A DNA stretch of 64,000 nucleotides, taken from positions 30,077-94,076 of the forward strand of contig JADCGR010000051.1 of NCBI GenBank assembly GCA_020248905.1, written 5' to 3'. This document shows positions 47,595-57,804 of this stretch, in pieces. The position numbers were made by a program, and so were the translations under genes. The notes beneath the pieces are model-generated. The model saw nothing but the letters and a program-made list of their open reading frames with translations. It was not told the DNA's origin and ran no database searches. The first letter of the stretch is position 1. Each line of letters opens with the position of its first letter. The stretch comes from Curvibacter sp. (GTDB taxonomy: Bacteria > Pseudomonadota > Gammaproteobacteria > Burkholderiales > Burkholderiaceae_C).

Positions 47595-48818
47595 ATGAGC
47601 CCCGGCCCTCAGACGCTCTCTGCCGCCACGCGCCGCTCGGTGCTGCTGCTTTCTTTCGCGACCTTCTCCAGCATGGCGGTGCAGCGGCTATGCGACGCCA
47701 TGCTGCCCGAGCTGTCGCAGGTCTTTTCCGTCAGTCTGGCCGAGGCTGCGCAGGTGATCTCGGTCTTCGCGGTGGTCTACGGACTGTGCCAGCTGTTCTA
47801 CGGCCCTCTCGGTGACCGGCTGGGTAAGTTCCGTATCGTGGCCTGGGCCACGCTGGGCTGCGGCTTGGGCAGTGTGCTGGCGGTCTTTGCCACCAGCCTG
47901 GACATGCTGGTGCTCGCGCGCATGCTGGTGGCCCTGGGTGCTGCCGCCATCATTCCGCTGTCGCTGGCCTGGATCGGTGACACCGTGACCTATGAACGGC
48001 GGCAGGAAACGCTGGCACGCGTGGGCGTTGGCACGACGCTGGGTATCACGGGAGGGCAGCTACTGGGCGGCGTTTTTACCGACACCCTGGGCTGGCGCTG
48101 GGCTTTCGCCTTCATGACGCTGCTGTTCGGGGTGGTGGGTGTGCTGCTGTGGCGCGACGAACGTCGCCAGCGCCGCGAGGTGGCTCATCTGGCTCCGAGC
48201 TCGGTATCCGTTGTGCGTCCGGGTTTTTTGCAGCAGGCCCTGATGATCGTGACGTGGCGCTGGTCGCGCATCGTGCTCGCCGTGGCCCTGATTGAAGGCG
48301 CTGCCGGCTTTGGTGTGCTGGCCATCTGGGCATCTCACCTGCACCACGAGCTGGATTTGTCGCTTGCAGCCTCGGGTGCCGTCGTGGCGCTGTTCGGCCT
48401 GGGCGGTATGGTCTACATGGCGGTGGCGCGCTGGCTCATACCCCGTCTGGGTGAGCAGGGCCTCGCGCGTGCGGGTGTGCTGGTGCTCGGTCTGGCTTCG
48501 CTGGTCATCGCCTTTGCCCGGTCCTGGTGGCCCGGTGTGCCGGCCAGTCTGCTTGCGGGCTTTGGCTTCTTCATGTTCCACAACACCATGCAGACCCACG
48601 CCACGCAGATGGCGCCAGCAGCGCGCGGTACGGCAGTATCGTTGTTTGCCTGCGCTTTGTTCATGGGGCAGTCCCTGGGCGTGCTGGTGGCAGCGGCCCT
48701 GGTCGTGGCCATCGGTTCGACGGCTGTCATCGCTGGCGGCAGTGCAGTGCTGGTGGGCGTAGGACTCTATTTTTCGGCGGCGCTGCGTCGCCGGCAGGCG
48801 CTCATGCAGGGCGGGTAG
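47595..48818 (+). CDS. MFS transporter (drug/arabinose-efflux-like)
   Basis: 407 residues from ATG 47595. Twelve hydrophobic segments; loop 2-3 has GPLGDRLGKFRIV, the MFS motif A. The C-terminal half ends in FFMFHNTMQTHATQMAPAAR and a gly-rich helix. The pattern is like proton-driven efflux pumps of the Bcr/CmlA or AraJ kind. The substrate is not predictable. Its 3' end overlaps the YifB gene on the other strand by 17 bases. Confidence 0.88.
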   Translation: MSPGPQTLSAATRRSVLLLSFATFSSMAVQRLCDAMLPELSQVFSVSLAEAAQVISVFAVVYGLCQLFYGPLGDRLGKFRIVAWATLGCGLGSVLAVFATSLDMLVLARMLVALGAAAIIPLSLAWIGDTVTYERRQETLARVGVGTTLGITGGQLLGGVFTDTLGWRWAFAFMTLLFGVVGVLLWRDERRQRREVAHLAPSSVSVVRPGFLQQALMIVTWRWSRIVLAVALIEGAAGFGVLAIWASHLHHELDLSLAASGAVVALFGLGGMVYMAVARWLIPRLGEQGLARAGVLVLGLASLVIAFARSWWPGVPASLLAGFGFFMFHNTMQTHATQMAPAARGTAVSLFACALFMGQSLGVLVAAALVVAIGSTAVIAGGSAVLVGVGLYFSAALRRRQALMQGG

Positions 48819-50322
48819 GCCGGTATTGCAGCGCCTCCGCCACGTGAGGCAGCTGCACGCGAGCTTCACCGGCCAGGTCCGCGATGGTGCGCGCGACCTT
48901 GAGCGTGCGATGCAGGCCGCGCGCTGACCAGCCCAGGCGCGCGGCTGCGGCGTCCAGAAAGCGCAGGGCGGCCTCTTCGGGGCGGCTGTGTTCGTCGATG
49001 TCCTGCGCCCCCAGAGCGTGGTTGGGCTTGCCCTGACGCTGCAGCGCCCGCTCACGGGCAGCGAAGCAGCGCGCCCGCACCGCCGCCGATGCCTCACCGG
49101 CCGGCGCCTGCAGCAGCTCGTGCGCCGGCAGGGCGCCCACGCTCACGTGCAGATCGATACGGTCCATCAGTGGGCCGGACAGCCGGCCCTGGTAGCGCGC
49201 CACCTGGTCCGGCGTGCAGCGGCAGGCGCGCAGGGGCGAGCCCAAATGGCCGCAGGGGCAGGGGTTCATGGCGGCTACCAGCTGGAAGCGGGCAGGGAAC
49301 TCGGCGCGGCGCGCCGCGCGGGCAATGCGGATGCAGCCCGTCTCCAGCGGCTCGCGCAGCGCCTCCAGCGCTGCGCGCGGGAACTCCGGCAGCTCATCAA
49401 GATAGAGCACGCCGTGATGCGCCAGCGACACCTCACCCGGTCGCGGCGGCGAGCCGCCGCCAACCAGGGCCACAGCGCTGGCTGTGTGATGGGGGCTGGT
49501 GGTCGGGCGCTGTCCCCAGTGCGCGAGATCGAAGCGCCCCGCCAAGCTGGCAATCGCCGCGCTTTCCAGCGCCTCGTCGGTGCTCATGGGCGGCAGCAGG
49601 CCGGCCAGTCGCTCAGCGAGCATGGACTTGCCCGTGCCGGGCGGGCCGCTGAGCAGCAGGCTGTGACCACCGGCGGCACTGATTTCCAGTGCGCGCTTGG
49701 GGCCCGCCTGGCCTTTGACGTCGGCCAGGTCGGGCCCGGCCGTTGCGGCCTGCAGTGGCCGTGTGGCCAGACGGCACCAGCCGGCCCCCGCCGGCTGGGC
49801 GCCGGTGCGTCCCGGGAGGAACTGCTGGACGACCTCCAACAGGTGTGCGGCCCGGTAGATGGCAATTTCGGGCACCAGGGCCGCTTCCTCGGCGCTCAGC
49901 GGCGGCAACACCAGCCGCGTGTCCACACCGCGCAGGGCCAGGGCCATCGCGAGGGCGCCGCGTACGGGCCGCAGCTCACCCGACAGCGACAACTCGCCCG
50001 CGAACTCGTAGCCGGCCAGGGCCTCGGCGCTGATCTGCCCGCTGGAGGCCAGGATGCCCAGCGCAATAGGGAGGTCAAAGCGGCCCGAGTCCTTGGGCAG
50101 ATCGGCCGGCGCCAGATTGACCGTGATGCGCTTGTTGTACGGGAACTCCAGGCCGGCGTTAAGAATGGCCGAGCGAACCCGCTCGCGCGCCTCCTTGACC
50201 TCGGTCTCGGCCAGACCCACCAGCGTGAAGCTGGGCAGGCCATTAGCCAGATGAACCTCCACACTGACCGCCGCCGCCTCCAGCCCCAGCAGGGCCCGAC
50301 TATGCACCTTGGACAGGCTCAT
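48802..50322 (-). CDS. comM: YifB/ComM-family Mg-chelatase-like AAA+ ATPase
   Basis: 506 residues: N-terminal Lon-protease-like ChlI domain (KVHSRALLGLEAAAVSVEVH), Walker A LLSGPPGTGKSMLAERL near residue 230, Walker B GVLYLDELPEFPRAALEAL, and the C-terminal Mg-chelatase part with a Cys-rich NPCPCGHLGSPLRACRCTPD zinc site and SGPLMDRIDLHV. ComM is a helicase for branch migration in natural transformation; homologues are widespread. Confidence 0.94.
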   Translation of the reverse strand: MSLSKVHSRALLGLEAAAVSVEVHLANGLPSFTLVGLAETEVKEARERVRSAILNAGLEFPYNKRITVNLAPADLPKDSGRFDLPIALGILASSGQISAEALAGYEFAGELSLSGELRPVRGALAMALALRGVDTRLVLPPLSAEEAALVPEIAIYRAAHLLEVVQQFLPGRTGAQPAGAGWCRLATRPLQAATAGPDLADVKGQAGPKRALEISAAGGHSLLLSGPPGTGKSMLAERLAGLLPPMSTDEALESAAIASLAGRFDLAHWGQRPTTSPHHTASAVALVGGGSPPRPGEVSLAHHGVLYLDELPEFPRAALEALREPLETGCIRIARAARRAEFPARFQLVAAMNPCPCGHLGSPLRACRCTPDQVARYQGRLSGPLMDRIDLHVSVGALPAHELLQAPAGEASAAVRARCFAARERALQRQGKPNHALGAQDIDEHSRPEEAALRFLDAAAARLGWSARGLHRTLKVARTIADLAGEARVQLPHVAEALQYRPTRPA

Positions 50323-50373
50323 GACGATTTCCTCCTCAAATCGGTGCAGGTCCCGGGCCTGCGGTCACGCAAG

Positions 50374-50390
50374 AGCACCCGCTTGGTGCT
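50374..50390. promoter_or_regulatory. NtrC-binding site candidate
   Basis: AGCACC-N5-GGTGCT, a perfect palindrome like the NtrC consensus GCACC-N5-GGTGC. It is about 83 bases upstream of the sigma-54 promoter, a usual enhancer distance. Confidence 0.75.
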
Positions 50391-50471
50391 ATGTGTATGT
50401 ATATACAGCCATCATAACGCCCCAACATGCTATAGGTGTACAAATCGATAAGGAAATTCACCAACGCAGGT

Positions 50472-50488
50472 TGGCATGGTCCCTGCTT
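50472..50488 (+). promoter_or_regulatory. Sigma-54 promoter of the porin-glnK-amtB operon
   Basis: TTGGCATGGTCCCTGCTT: GG at 50473-50474 and GC at 50485-50486 separated by exactly ten bases, matching TGGCAC-N5-TTGC-type -24/-12 elements. Transcription should start near 50498, about 28 bases before the porin ATG. Confidence 0.82.
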
Positions 50489-50525
50489 CAAGAGTGCGTC
50501 CCTTAAACCCTCAATGGAGTAAGAC

Positions 50526-51651
<1,126 letters not shown>

Positions 51652-51677
51652 GGCTCCACTAAAGAGAGAACACTGAC

Positions 51678-53183
51678 ATGAAAAAACTACTCGTCTCCTT
51701 CGTGCTGGGCCTGGGCCTGCTGGCCGGTTCGGCCACGGTCTGGGCGCAGGCTGCCGCTCCGGCGGCCCCCGCTGCCGAGGCTGCGGCCCCGGCAGCCGCC
51801 GCTCCGGCTGCTGCTGCGCAAGCTCCGGCTGAAGCCGCTCCGGCTCCCGTGCCTAACAAGGGCGATACCGCCTGGATGATGGTCGCCACCCTGCTGGTGA
51901 TTCTGATGACCGTTCCTGGCTTGGCCCTGTTCTACGGCGGCCTCGTCCGTAGCAAGAACATGCTGTCGGTGCTGATGCAGGTGATGGTGACCTTCTCGCT
52001 GATCGTCGTGCTGTGGTTCATCTATGGCTACAGCATCGCGTTCACCGAGGGCAACGCCTTCTTCGGTGGGTTTGATCGCCTTTTCATGAGTGGTATCTGG
52101 GACAACGCCGCAGGCACCTTTGCCAACGCTGCAACCTTCAGCAAGGGTGTGTATATCCCCGAGATCGTGTTCGCCGCCTTTCAGGCGACCTTCGCGGGCA
52201 TCACCTGCGCGCTCATCGTCGGTGCCTTCGCCGAGCGCATGAAGTTCTCGGCCGTGCTGATGTTCATGGCGCTGTGGTTCACCTTCAGCTACGCCCCGAT
52301 TGCGCACATGGTCTGGTTCTGGATGGGTCCGGATGCCTACACCACCAAGGAAGTGGTCGACGCGATGAACGCCAAGGCCGGTCTGATCTGGCAACATGGC
52401 GCGCTGGACTTCGCTGGCGGTACCGTGGTGCACATCAACGCCGCTGTGGCTGGCCTCGTGGGCGCCTACATGGTGGGCAAGCGCATCGGCTACGGCAAGG
52501 AAGCCATGGCACCCCACAACCTGACGCTGACCATGGTCGGTGCCTCGCTGCTGTGGGTGGGCTGGTTCGGCTTCAACGCCGGCTCGGCCCTGGAAGCCAA
52601 CGGCTTTGCCGCCCTGGCCTTCATCAACACCTTCGGTGCTACGGCCGCCGCCGTGCTCGCCTGGTGCCTGGGTGAAGCGCTGCTCAAGGGCAAGGCTTCC
52701 ATGCTGGGTGCCGCCTCGGGCGCTGTCGCCGGCCTCGTGGCCATCACCCCCGCTGCCGGCAACGTCGGTATCGGCGGCGCACTGATCATCGGCCTGATCG
52801 CCGGCTTCGCCTGCCTGTGGGGCGTGAGCGCCCTGAAGAAGATGCTGGGCGCGGACGACTCGCTGGACGTGTTCGGCGTGCACGGCGTCGGCGGCATCGT
52901 CGGTGCCCTGCTGACAGGCGTGTTCAACAGCCCGGCCCTGGGCGGCCCGAGCCTGGTGGGCGACTGGGTCACCGCCAGCATGGTCACAGCAGCCGACTAC
53001 TCGATCGCTGGCCAAGTCTGGATTCAGCTCAAGGGTGTGCTGATCACCATCGCCTGGTCGGGCGTGGTCTCCTTCCTCGCCTTCAAGATCGTCGACATGA
53101 CTCTCGGCCTGCGTGTGAGCGAAGAAGACGAGCGCCAGGGTCTGGACATCTCCTCCCATGGCGAGACGGCCTACAACCGTTAA
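51678..53183 (+). CDS. amtB: Ammonium transporter AmtB
   Basis: 501-residue inner-membrane channel for ammonium. It has a cleavable signal (LLVSFVLGLGLLAGSATVWA) and a 50-residue Ala/Pro-rich stretch before the first core helix (WMMVATLLVILMTVPGLALF). The twin pore His residues are in FSYAPIAHMVWFW (near 210) and DVFGVHGVGG (near 402). All eleven core helices are visible. The Ala/Pro-rich leader is an unusual but known feature of Burkholderiales AmtB. A terminator follows. Confidence 0.97.
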   Translation: MKKLLVSFVLGLGLLAGSATVWAQAAAPAAPAAEAAAPAAAAPAAAAQAPAEAAPAPVPNKGDTAWMMVATLLVILMTVPGLALFYGGLVRSKNMLSVLMQVMVTFSLIVVLWFIYGYSIAFTEGNAFFGGFDRLFMSGIWDNAAGTFANAATFSKGVYIPEIVFAAFQATFAGITCALIVGAFAERMKFSAVLMFMALWFTFSYAPIAHMVWFWMGPDAYTTKEVVDAMNAKAGLIWQHGALDFAGGTVVHINAAVAGLVGAYMVGKRIGYGKEAMAPHNLTLTMVGASLLWVGWFGFNAGSALEANGFAALAFINTFGATAAAVLAWCLGEALLKGKASMLGAASGAVAGLVAITPAAGNVGIGGALIIGLIAGFACLWGVSALKKMLGADDSLDVFGVHGVGGIVGALLTGVFNSPALGGPSLVGDWVTASMVTAADYSIAGQVWIQLKGVLITIAWSGVVSFLAFKIVDMTLGLRVSEEDERQGLDISSHGETAYNR

Positions 53184-53259
53184 TCGAGCAATGAACGGCC
53201 GCTGAGCTTGTCGGGGTCCCGCTGTCGTACCCCGAGCAAGCGAGTCGCCTCCCATCCAG

Positions 53260-53295
53260 GCCCGCTGGAGCTTAGGCTCCAGCGGGCATTTTTTC
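53260..53295 (+). terminator. Rho-independent terminator after amtB
   Basis: GCCCGCTGGAGC, loop TTAG, GCTCCAGCGGGC, then ATTTTTTC; a perfect 12-bp stem and T-run. Confidence 0.93.
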
Positions 53296-53375
53296 TGACT
53301 GGCGTGGACGGAGCGCAAAACAGATCTGACTTGCGTGTAAGCGCCCCAGTGTCCACCAGCCGTTAACATGGCGAT

Positions 53376-54449
53376 ATGGACACTCCCCTGAAAGACTTGG
53401 TCGAGCGCGTGCAATGGGCTGCCGCAACTGGCACCCCTTTGCGTATCCGCGGCGGTGGCAGCAAGGACTTCTATGGGCAGAGCCTGCAGGGCGAACTGCT
53501 CGACACCCGCTCGCTGCGCGGAATCGTGAGCTACGAGCCCAGTGAACTGGTCGTCACCGTTCGCGCCGGGACATCCCTCGCGGAGGTCGAGGCCGCCCTC
53601 GCGGAGAAAGGTCAATACCTTCCCTTCGAGCCTCCGCACTTTGCCGCAGGCGGCGCCCAGGCCACCGTGGGCGGCATGGTGGCCGCCGGATTGAACGGGC
53701 CCGCACGCGCCAGCGTGGGCGCCGTGCGCGACTACGTGCTGGGCGCGCAGCTGCTCAACGGCCGTGCCGAGCTGCTCACCTATGGCGGCCAGGTCATGAA
53801 GAACGTGGCTGGGTACGACGTCTCGCGCCTGCTCGCGGGCTCGCTGGGCTCGCTGGGCCTGATCGTCGCGGTATCGCTCAAGGTGCTGCCACGCGCCGTG
53901 GCCGAGGCCACGCTCGTCTTCGAACTCGATGAGGCGCGCGCCCTGCAGCAGCTCAACGCCTGGGGCTCTCAGCCCTTGCCACTCAACGCCTCCTGCTGGC
54001 ATCAGGGGGCGCTCATGGTGCGCCTGCGCGGCGCCGCCGCCGCCATTGCCGCCGCAAAGAAAACCATGGGCGGCCAGGTCATGGACGACGGCGCAGCCGC
54101 GCAGCTGTGGACTGCATTGCGCGAGCAGACGGCCGCCTTCTTCGTGCTGGAAGAGGGCGAGGCCCTGATGCGCCTGAGCGTGCCCGATACCACCCCGCCC
54201 CTGAACCTGGGCCCCACCCTGATTGAATGGCATGGCGGGCAGCGCTGGCTCAAGCTGCCGCTGGCTGCCGCGCAGCAGGCGGTGCCAGCCGGCGTGCCGG
54301 GCCACGCCACGCTGTTTCGTGGCGGTGACAAGAGCGCGGGCGTCTTCACCCCGCTGCCAGCGCCGCTGGACCGTATCACGCGCGAACTGAAAAAGCAGTT
54401 CGACCCTGCGGGCATCTGCAACCGCGGCCGCCTCTACCCCGACTTCTGA
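53376..54449 (+). CDS. glcE: Glycolate oxidase FAD-binding subunit GlcE
   Basis: 357 residues. The PCMH-type FAD domain has PLRIRGGGSKDFYG, the GlcE start, GGAQATVGGMVAAGLNGPAR and GAQLLNGRAELLTYGGQVMKN. It lacks the FAD-oxidase C domain as GlcE does and ends FDPAGICNRGRLYPDF. With GlcF it forms part of the glycolate oxidase complex (glycolate to glyoxylate). The GlcD partner is not adjacent. Confidence 0.92.
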   Translation: MDTPLKDLVERVQWAAATGTPLRIRGGGSKDFYGQSLQGELLDTRSLRGIVSYEPSELVVTVRAGTSLAEVEAALAEKGQYLPFEPPHFAAGGAQATVGGMVAAGLNGPARASVGAVRDYVLGAQLLNGRAELLTYGGQVMKNVAGYDVSRLLAGSLGSLGLIVAVSLKVLPRAVAEATLVFELDEARALQQLNAWGSQPLPLNASCWHQGALMVRLRGAAAAIAAAKKTMGGQVMDDGAAAQLWTALREQTAAFFVLEEGEALMRLSVPDTTPPLNLGPTLIEWHGGQRWLKLPLAAAQQAVPAGVPGHATLFRGGDKSAGVFTPLPAPLDRITRELKKQFDPAGICNRGRLYPDF

Positions 54450-54468
54450 TCTGCAGGGCTTGACCTTC

Positions 54469-55695
54469 ATGCAAACCACCCTCGCGCCCGAGTTCAAGCA
54501 CACCGCCGAAGGCCAGGCGGCCGAAGCCATCCTGCGCAAGTGCGTGCACTGCGGCTTCTGCACCGCCACCTGCCCCACTTACCAGTTGCTGGGCGACGAG
54601 CTCGACGGCCCGCGTGGACGCATCTACCTGATCAAACAGGTATTGGAAGGCGAGGCGCCCACACGCAAGACCCAGGCCCATCTCGACCGCTGCCTCACCT
54701 GCCGCAACTGCGAGAGCACTTGTCCCAGCGGCGTGGATTACGGCCACCTCGTCGACATCGGTCGCAAGATCGTGGATGCGAAGGTCAAGCGTCCGCTGGC
54801 CGAGCGGGCCGTGCGCTGGGCCCTCAAGGAAGGCCTGCCCTCGCCGCTGTTCGCGCCAGCCATGATGACCGGCCAGCTGCTTCGCGGCTTGCTCCCCGCC
54901 ACGCTCAAGGCCAAGGTGCCCCCGAAACAGCGGGCCGGCGCCTGGCCCACGCGCAGCCATGCACGCAAGGTGCTCATGCTGGCTGGCTGTGTGCAGCCCG
55001 CCATGATGCCCAACATCAACAGCGCCACCGCGCGCGTGCTGGACGCTGCGGGCCTTCAGGCCGTGGTGGCTGCCAAGGCCGGCTGCTGCGGCGCCGTGAA
55101 GTTCCATCTCAACGACCAGGACGGCGGCAAGGCCGAGATGCGCGCCAACATCGACGCCTGGTGGCCGCACGTCAAAGCTGGCGTGGAGGCCATCGTCATG
55201 AACGCCTCGGGCTGCGGTGTGACGGTCAAGCAATATGGCCACCTCCTGCAGGACGACCCCGCCTACGCCGCCAAGGCGCAGCGCATCAGCGCGTTGACCC
55301 AGGACCTTAGCGAGCTGCTGCCCGAGCTGGTCGACACGCTGCGCGGCAAGGTGGCGGCCCGGGCGGGACAGATTGCGTTTCATCCGCCGTGCACCTTGCA
55401 GCACGGCCAGAAGCTGCGTGGCGGCGTGGAGCAGCACATGAGTGCTTTGGGCTTTCAGGTCAAGACCTGCCGCGTGGAGCCGCATCTGTGCTGCGGCTCG
55501 GCCGGCACCTACTCCGTGCTCAACCCGGACATTGCCTACGAGCTGCGCGACCGCAAGCTCAGGAACCTGGGCGAGATGAAGCCAGAGCAGATCGTCTCGG
55601 CAAACATCGGCTGCATCACGCACTTGCAAAGCGGTACCGAGCTGCCGGTGCGCCATTGGGTGGAAGTGCTCGACGAGGCGCTGCAGCCGGGCTGA
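54469..55695 (+). CDS. glcF: Glycolate oxidase iron-sulfur subunit GlcF
   Basis: 408 residues from ATG 54469 (an in-frame TTG at 54460 also exists). Two 4Fe-4S motifs, KCVHCGFCTATCPTYQ and RCLTCRNCESTCPSG, are followed by CCG-type cysteine-rich domains (AGCCGAVKFH and LCCGSAGTYSV). It is 19 bases after glcE. Electron transfer subunit of the membrane-associated glycolate oxidase. Confidence 0.94.
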   Translation: MQTTLAPEFKHTAEGQAAEAILRKCVHCGFCTATCPTYQLLGDELDGPRGRIYLIKQVLEGEAPTRKTQAHLDRCLTCRNCESTCPSGVDYGHLVDIGRKIVDAKVKRPLAERAVRWALKEGLPSPLFAPAMMTGQLLRGLLPATLKAKVPPKQRAGAWPTRSHARKVLMLAGCVQPAMMPNINSATARVLDAAGLQAVVAAKAGCCGAVKFHLNDQDGGKAEMRANIDAWWPHVKAGVEAIVMNASGCGVTVKQYGHLLQDDPAYAAKAQRISALTQDLSELLPELVDTLRGKVAARAGQIAFHPPCTLQHGQKLRGGVEQHMSALGFQVKTCRVEPHLCCGSAGTYSVLNPDIAYELRDRKLRNLGEMKPEQIVSANIGCITHLQSGTELPVRHWVEVLDEALQPG

Positions 55696-55720
55696 GCGCA
55701 TCCGTGCAGCAAGCCACTTC

Positions 55721-56848
55721 CTACTTGAGCAGCTTGCCCGTACTGCCGATCACCGTAACCTCGACGTAGCGCGAGCCCACGCGGTTGTCAGGCGCATAGC
55801 GCACCGAGGTGCCGCCGAGGTCGAAGTTGTTCATGCCCTCCAGCGCCTTGAGCACCTGGGCGCGCGTCGGGTTGGACCCGGCACGGCGCAGGCCTTCGAC
55901 GAGAACCTTGGCACCAAGAAACAGCTCGAAGCTGGTGTAGTTGACCGATTCCCCGGGAGCGTATTTCTTTAGCAGGTTCTGGTACTCGCGCACCACCGGC
56001 AACTTGGGCAGGTAGGGGTAAGGGGCGACCTGGCTGATGCCCAGCCCGTGCGCGTTGTGCAGACCGGCCAGCTTGACGATTTCAGCAGCGTCCACGACCG
56101 AGATATTGAGCAGCTGCGCGCCACCCCCGGCCTCGCGGTAGCGCTTGATGAAGGCCGCCGTGGACCGGTTCACCGAGATCATGATGACGGCCTGTGCATC
56201 CGAGGCCAGGATCCTCTTCACGGCCTCGTCTACCTTGTCGGTGTTGCGTTCATAGGGCGCAGCCACCGACAGCCTGAGCTGACGTTTTGCCAGGGCCTTC
56301 TCGACCCCTTCCAGACCGGCCTTGCCAAACCCGTCGTCTTGGTACATCACGGCAACGCGCGTCATGCCCAGCGTGACCAGCTGCTGCACCATGTGCTCCG
56401 CCTCGTCGCCATAGCCGGCTCGAACGTGAAAGATCCAGGGGTTAAACGGGGTGCGCAGAATCTCGGCGCCCGTGTAGGGCGACACCAGGGCGGCTCCGCC
56501 CTCCTTGAGCACGTTGTCGCTGAGCAGCTTGCCGATGTTGGCGGTCCCAACTAAGCCAAAGAGCGCAACAACTTCCGGCCTGGCCAGCGCTTCACGCGTC
56601 AGGCGAACGGTCTCCTCGACCTTGTAGCCGTCGTCAAGGACCTGCACCCGGACCTTGCGCCCGTTGATGCCGCCCGTGTCGTTGATATGCCTGAAGTAGA
56701 TTTCCCCGCCCAGCACCACCTGTCGACCGGTGCTGGCCAAGACACCCGAAAGCGGTACGATCTGGGTGACAACCAGTTCCTGGGCGGGGGCGGCAGCGTG
56801 CAACAGGTAAAGTGCGAGCACGCAGAGCATGCGAAAAGCCTGGGCCAT
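55721..56848 (-). CDS. Periplasmic ABC transporter substrate-binding protein (LivJ/LivK-type)
   Basis: 375 residues from the ATG at 56846-56848, preceded by GGAGAGAACC. Signal peptide: FRMLCVLALYLLHAAAPAQ. The mature part starts ELVVTQIVPLSGVLASTGRQ, a type I periplasmic-binding fold, with YQDDGFGKAGLEGVEKAL typical of Burkholderiales receptors for branched-chain or aromatic compounds. It has no adjacent permease or ATPase genes; the Liv operon at the window start is far away. Ligand unknown. Confidence 0.92.
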   Translation of the reverse strand: MAQAFRMLCVLALYLLHAAAPAQELVVTQIVPLSGVLASTGRQVVLGGEIYFRHINDTGGINGRKVRVQVLDDGYKVEETVRLTREALARPEVVALFGLVGTANIGKLLSDNVLKEGGAALVSPYTGAEILRTPFNPWIFHVRAGYGDEAEHMVQQLVTLGMTRVAVMYQDDGFGKAGLEGVEKALAKRQLRLSVAAPYERNTDKVDEAVKRILASDAQAVIMISVNRSTAAFIKRYREAGGGAQLLNISVVDAAEIVKLAGLHNAHGLGISQVAPYPYLPKLPVVREYQNLLKKYAPGESVNYTSFELFLGAKVLVEGLRRAGSNPTRAQVLKALEGMNNFDLGGTSVRYAPDNRVGSRYVEVTVIGSTGKLLK

Positions 56849-56992
56849 GGTTCTCTCCAACGTGGATGTCGTTTCTTGGGGTAAGGCAAAAAACTGTAGA
56901 GACCCGTCTGCCCGATGGCATTCAGGACATACCATGACGTAGTTCTACGTAAGCGCCCGCGCCGCAGCCACCAGGCTGCGGGCGCCACGCGC

Positions 56993-57242
56993 TCAGTGTT
57001 CTTCCTTCGCCGCCCAAAGCGCCGCCAGCAGGATGAGCGTGCCGCCAAGCAGCGTACGCAGCTTCAGGTCGGAAGCGCCCAGCAGCACGGAAGACACACT
57101 CGCGAACACGACCTCGGTCAGCATCACCAGCGCCGTCGTGGCAGCGGGCAGGCGCGCAGCGCCGTACTGAAGACCCAGGTTGGCCAGCAGGAAGCCCACG
57201 CCAGTCAAGAGCACCAGCACGACCCAGCCCCAGGCCGGGCCG
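56993..57242 (-). pseudogene. Stray 3' fragment of a DMT transporter gene
   Basis: The minus-strand frame encodes [20 protein letters not shown] and on to [13 protein letters not shown], nearly identical to the last 85 residues of the DMT transporter at 59187-60083. It lacks the other two thirds and begins abruptly at 57242 where it joins unrelated DNA. See the direct repeat entries. Confidence 0.88.
57010..57241. repeat. Direct repeat copy A (3' end of DMT transporter gene)
   Basis: Nearly identical, apart from scattered single-base changes, to 59221-59451 in the same orientation, with an abrupt end at CCCCAGGCCGG. The two copies are about 2.2 kb apart and flank the Lys/Ala-rich gene remnant and the cardiolipin synthase gene. 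Confidence 0.88.
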
Positions 57243-57591
57243 AGGCATCGTCCGCGGGCTCGCGGCCCTGATTGCCCGGCAGGGTAGCAGGCGCCGCCGC
57301 CGCCGCAGCCGTAGCGCTCTTGCCCTCCCTGGCGTGGCGGACCTCGGTGCGGTTCTTCTTGAGCTTGGCCTTGCCAGCCTTCAGCTTCCGCTTGTCTGCC
57401 TTCAAGGCGGCATCCGCGCGTACCGCCGTGTCGGCCGTGAGCTATTGCCTGCCGGCCTTCGCAGTCGCCTTGTCGCCAGCAACCGCAGACGTTGACGTAA
57501 CGGCGGCAGATGCCGCTAAGGCAACGGTGGGCCGGGCGCAGGCGCTGGCGGTGGACAGGCCGGATATCAGCGGGGCGATGAGCTTCTTCAT
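57243..57591 (-). pseudogene. Secreted Ala/Lys-rich small protein gene, interrupted by an amber codon
   Basis: A minus-strand start at 57589-57591 follows AAGGAAGGT and encodes a signal peptide (KKLIAPLISGLSTASACARP) and Ala-rich start. A TAG at 57442-57444 ends a 49-residue product. The same frame then continues without other stops: ADAALKADKRKLKAGKAKLK, then a Lys/Ala-rich tail, and runs into the DMT fragment up to 57205. The original gene probably encoded a roughly 110-residue Lys/Ala-rich periplasmic protein. It could still be made if the amber is suppressed or is a sequencing error. Confidence 0.65.
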
Positions 57592-57804
57592 GGTGACCTT
57601 CCTTTTTTTGAATTGTCCGTGACGTCGGACGCGATATTCGAACGGCAAGCGCGCAAGCGACGTTGGCGAAGGCCAATTAAAGAACTGCGTCGCCGCACGG
57701 CTGCAGACGGGGCGATACCTGCCGACTTCCGGATTTGCGCGACTGGTTCTTGTAGCGATGGCTTAGGATAAAGGCACTGCCCAACCCCGAGGGCGTGACA
57801 CGAG

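Noticed and set aside
48835..48850. CACGTG near 48840 and several other CACGTG hexamers
   Set aside because: They lack the flanking GTTNC...GAAAC of parS.
51745..51860. Ala/Pro-codon repetitive stretch at the start of amtB
   Set aside because: It is low-complexity coding sequence of a known AmtB leader type, not a DNA repeat element.
51687..54578. A very long open frame on the minus strand opposite amtB and glcE
   Set aside because: It is a shadow of high-GC coding DNA: both genes on the plus strand have full domain and operon support, and the antisense product has His/Gln/Gly-rich composition without any domain.
57272..57622. Plus-strand 116-codon frame with a hydrophobic look
   Set aside because: It is opposite the Lys/Ala-rich secreted protein remnant; the hydrophobic codons come from Lys codons on the other strand.
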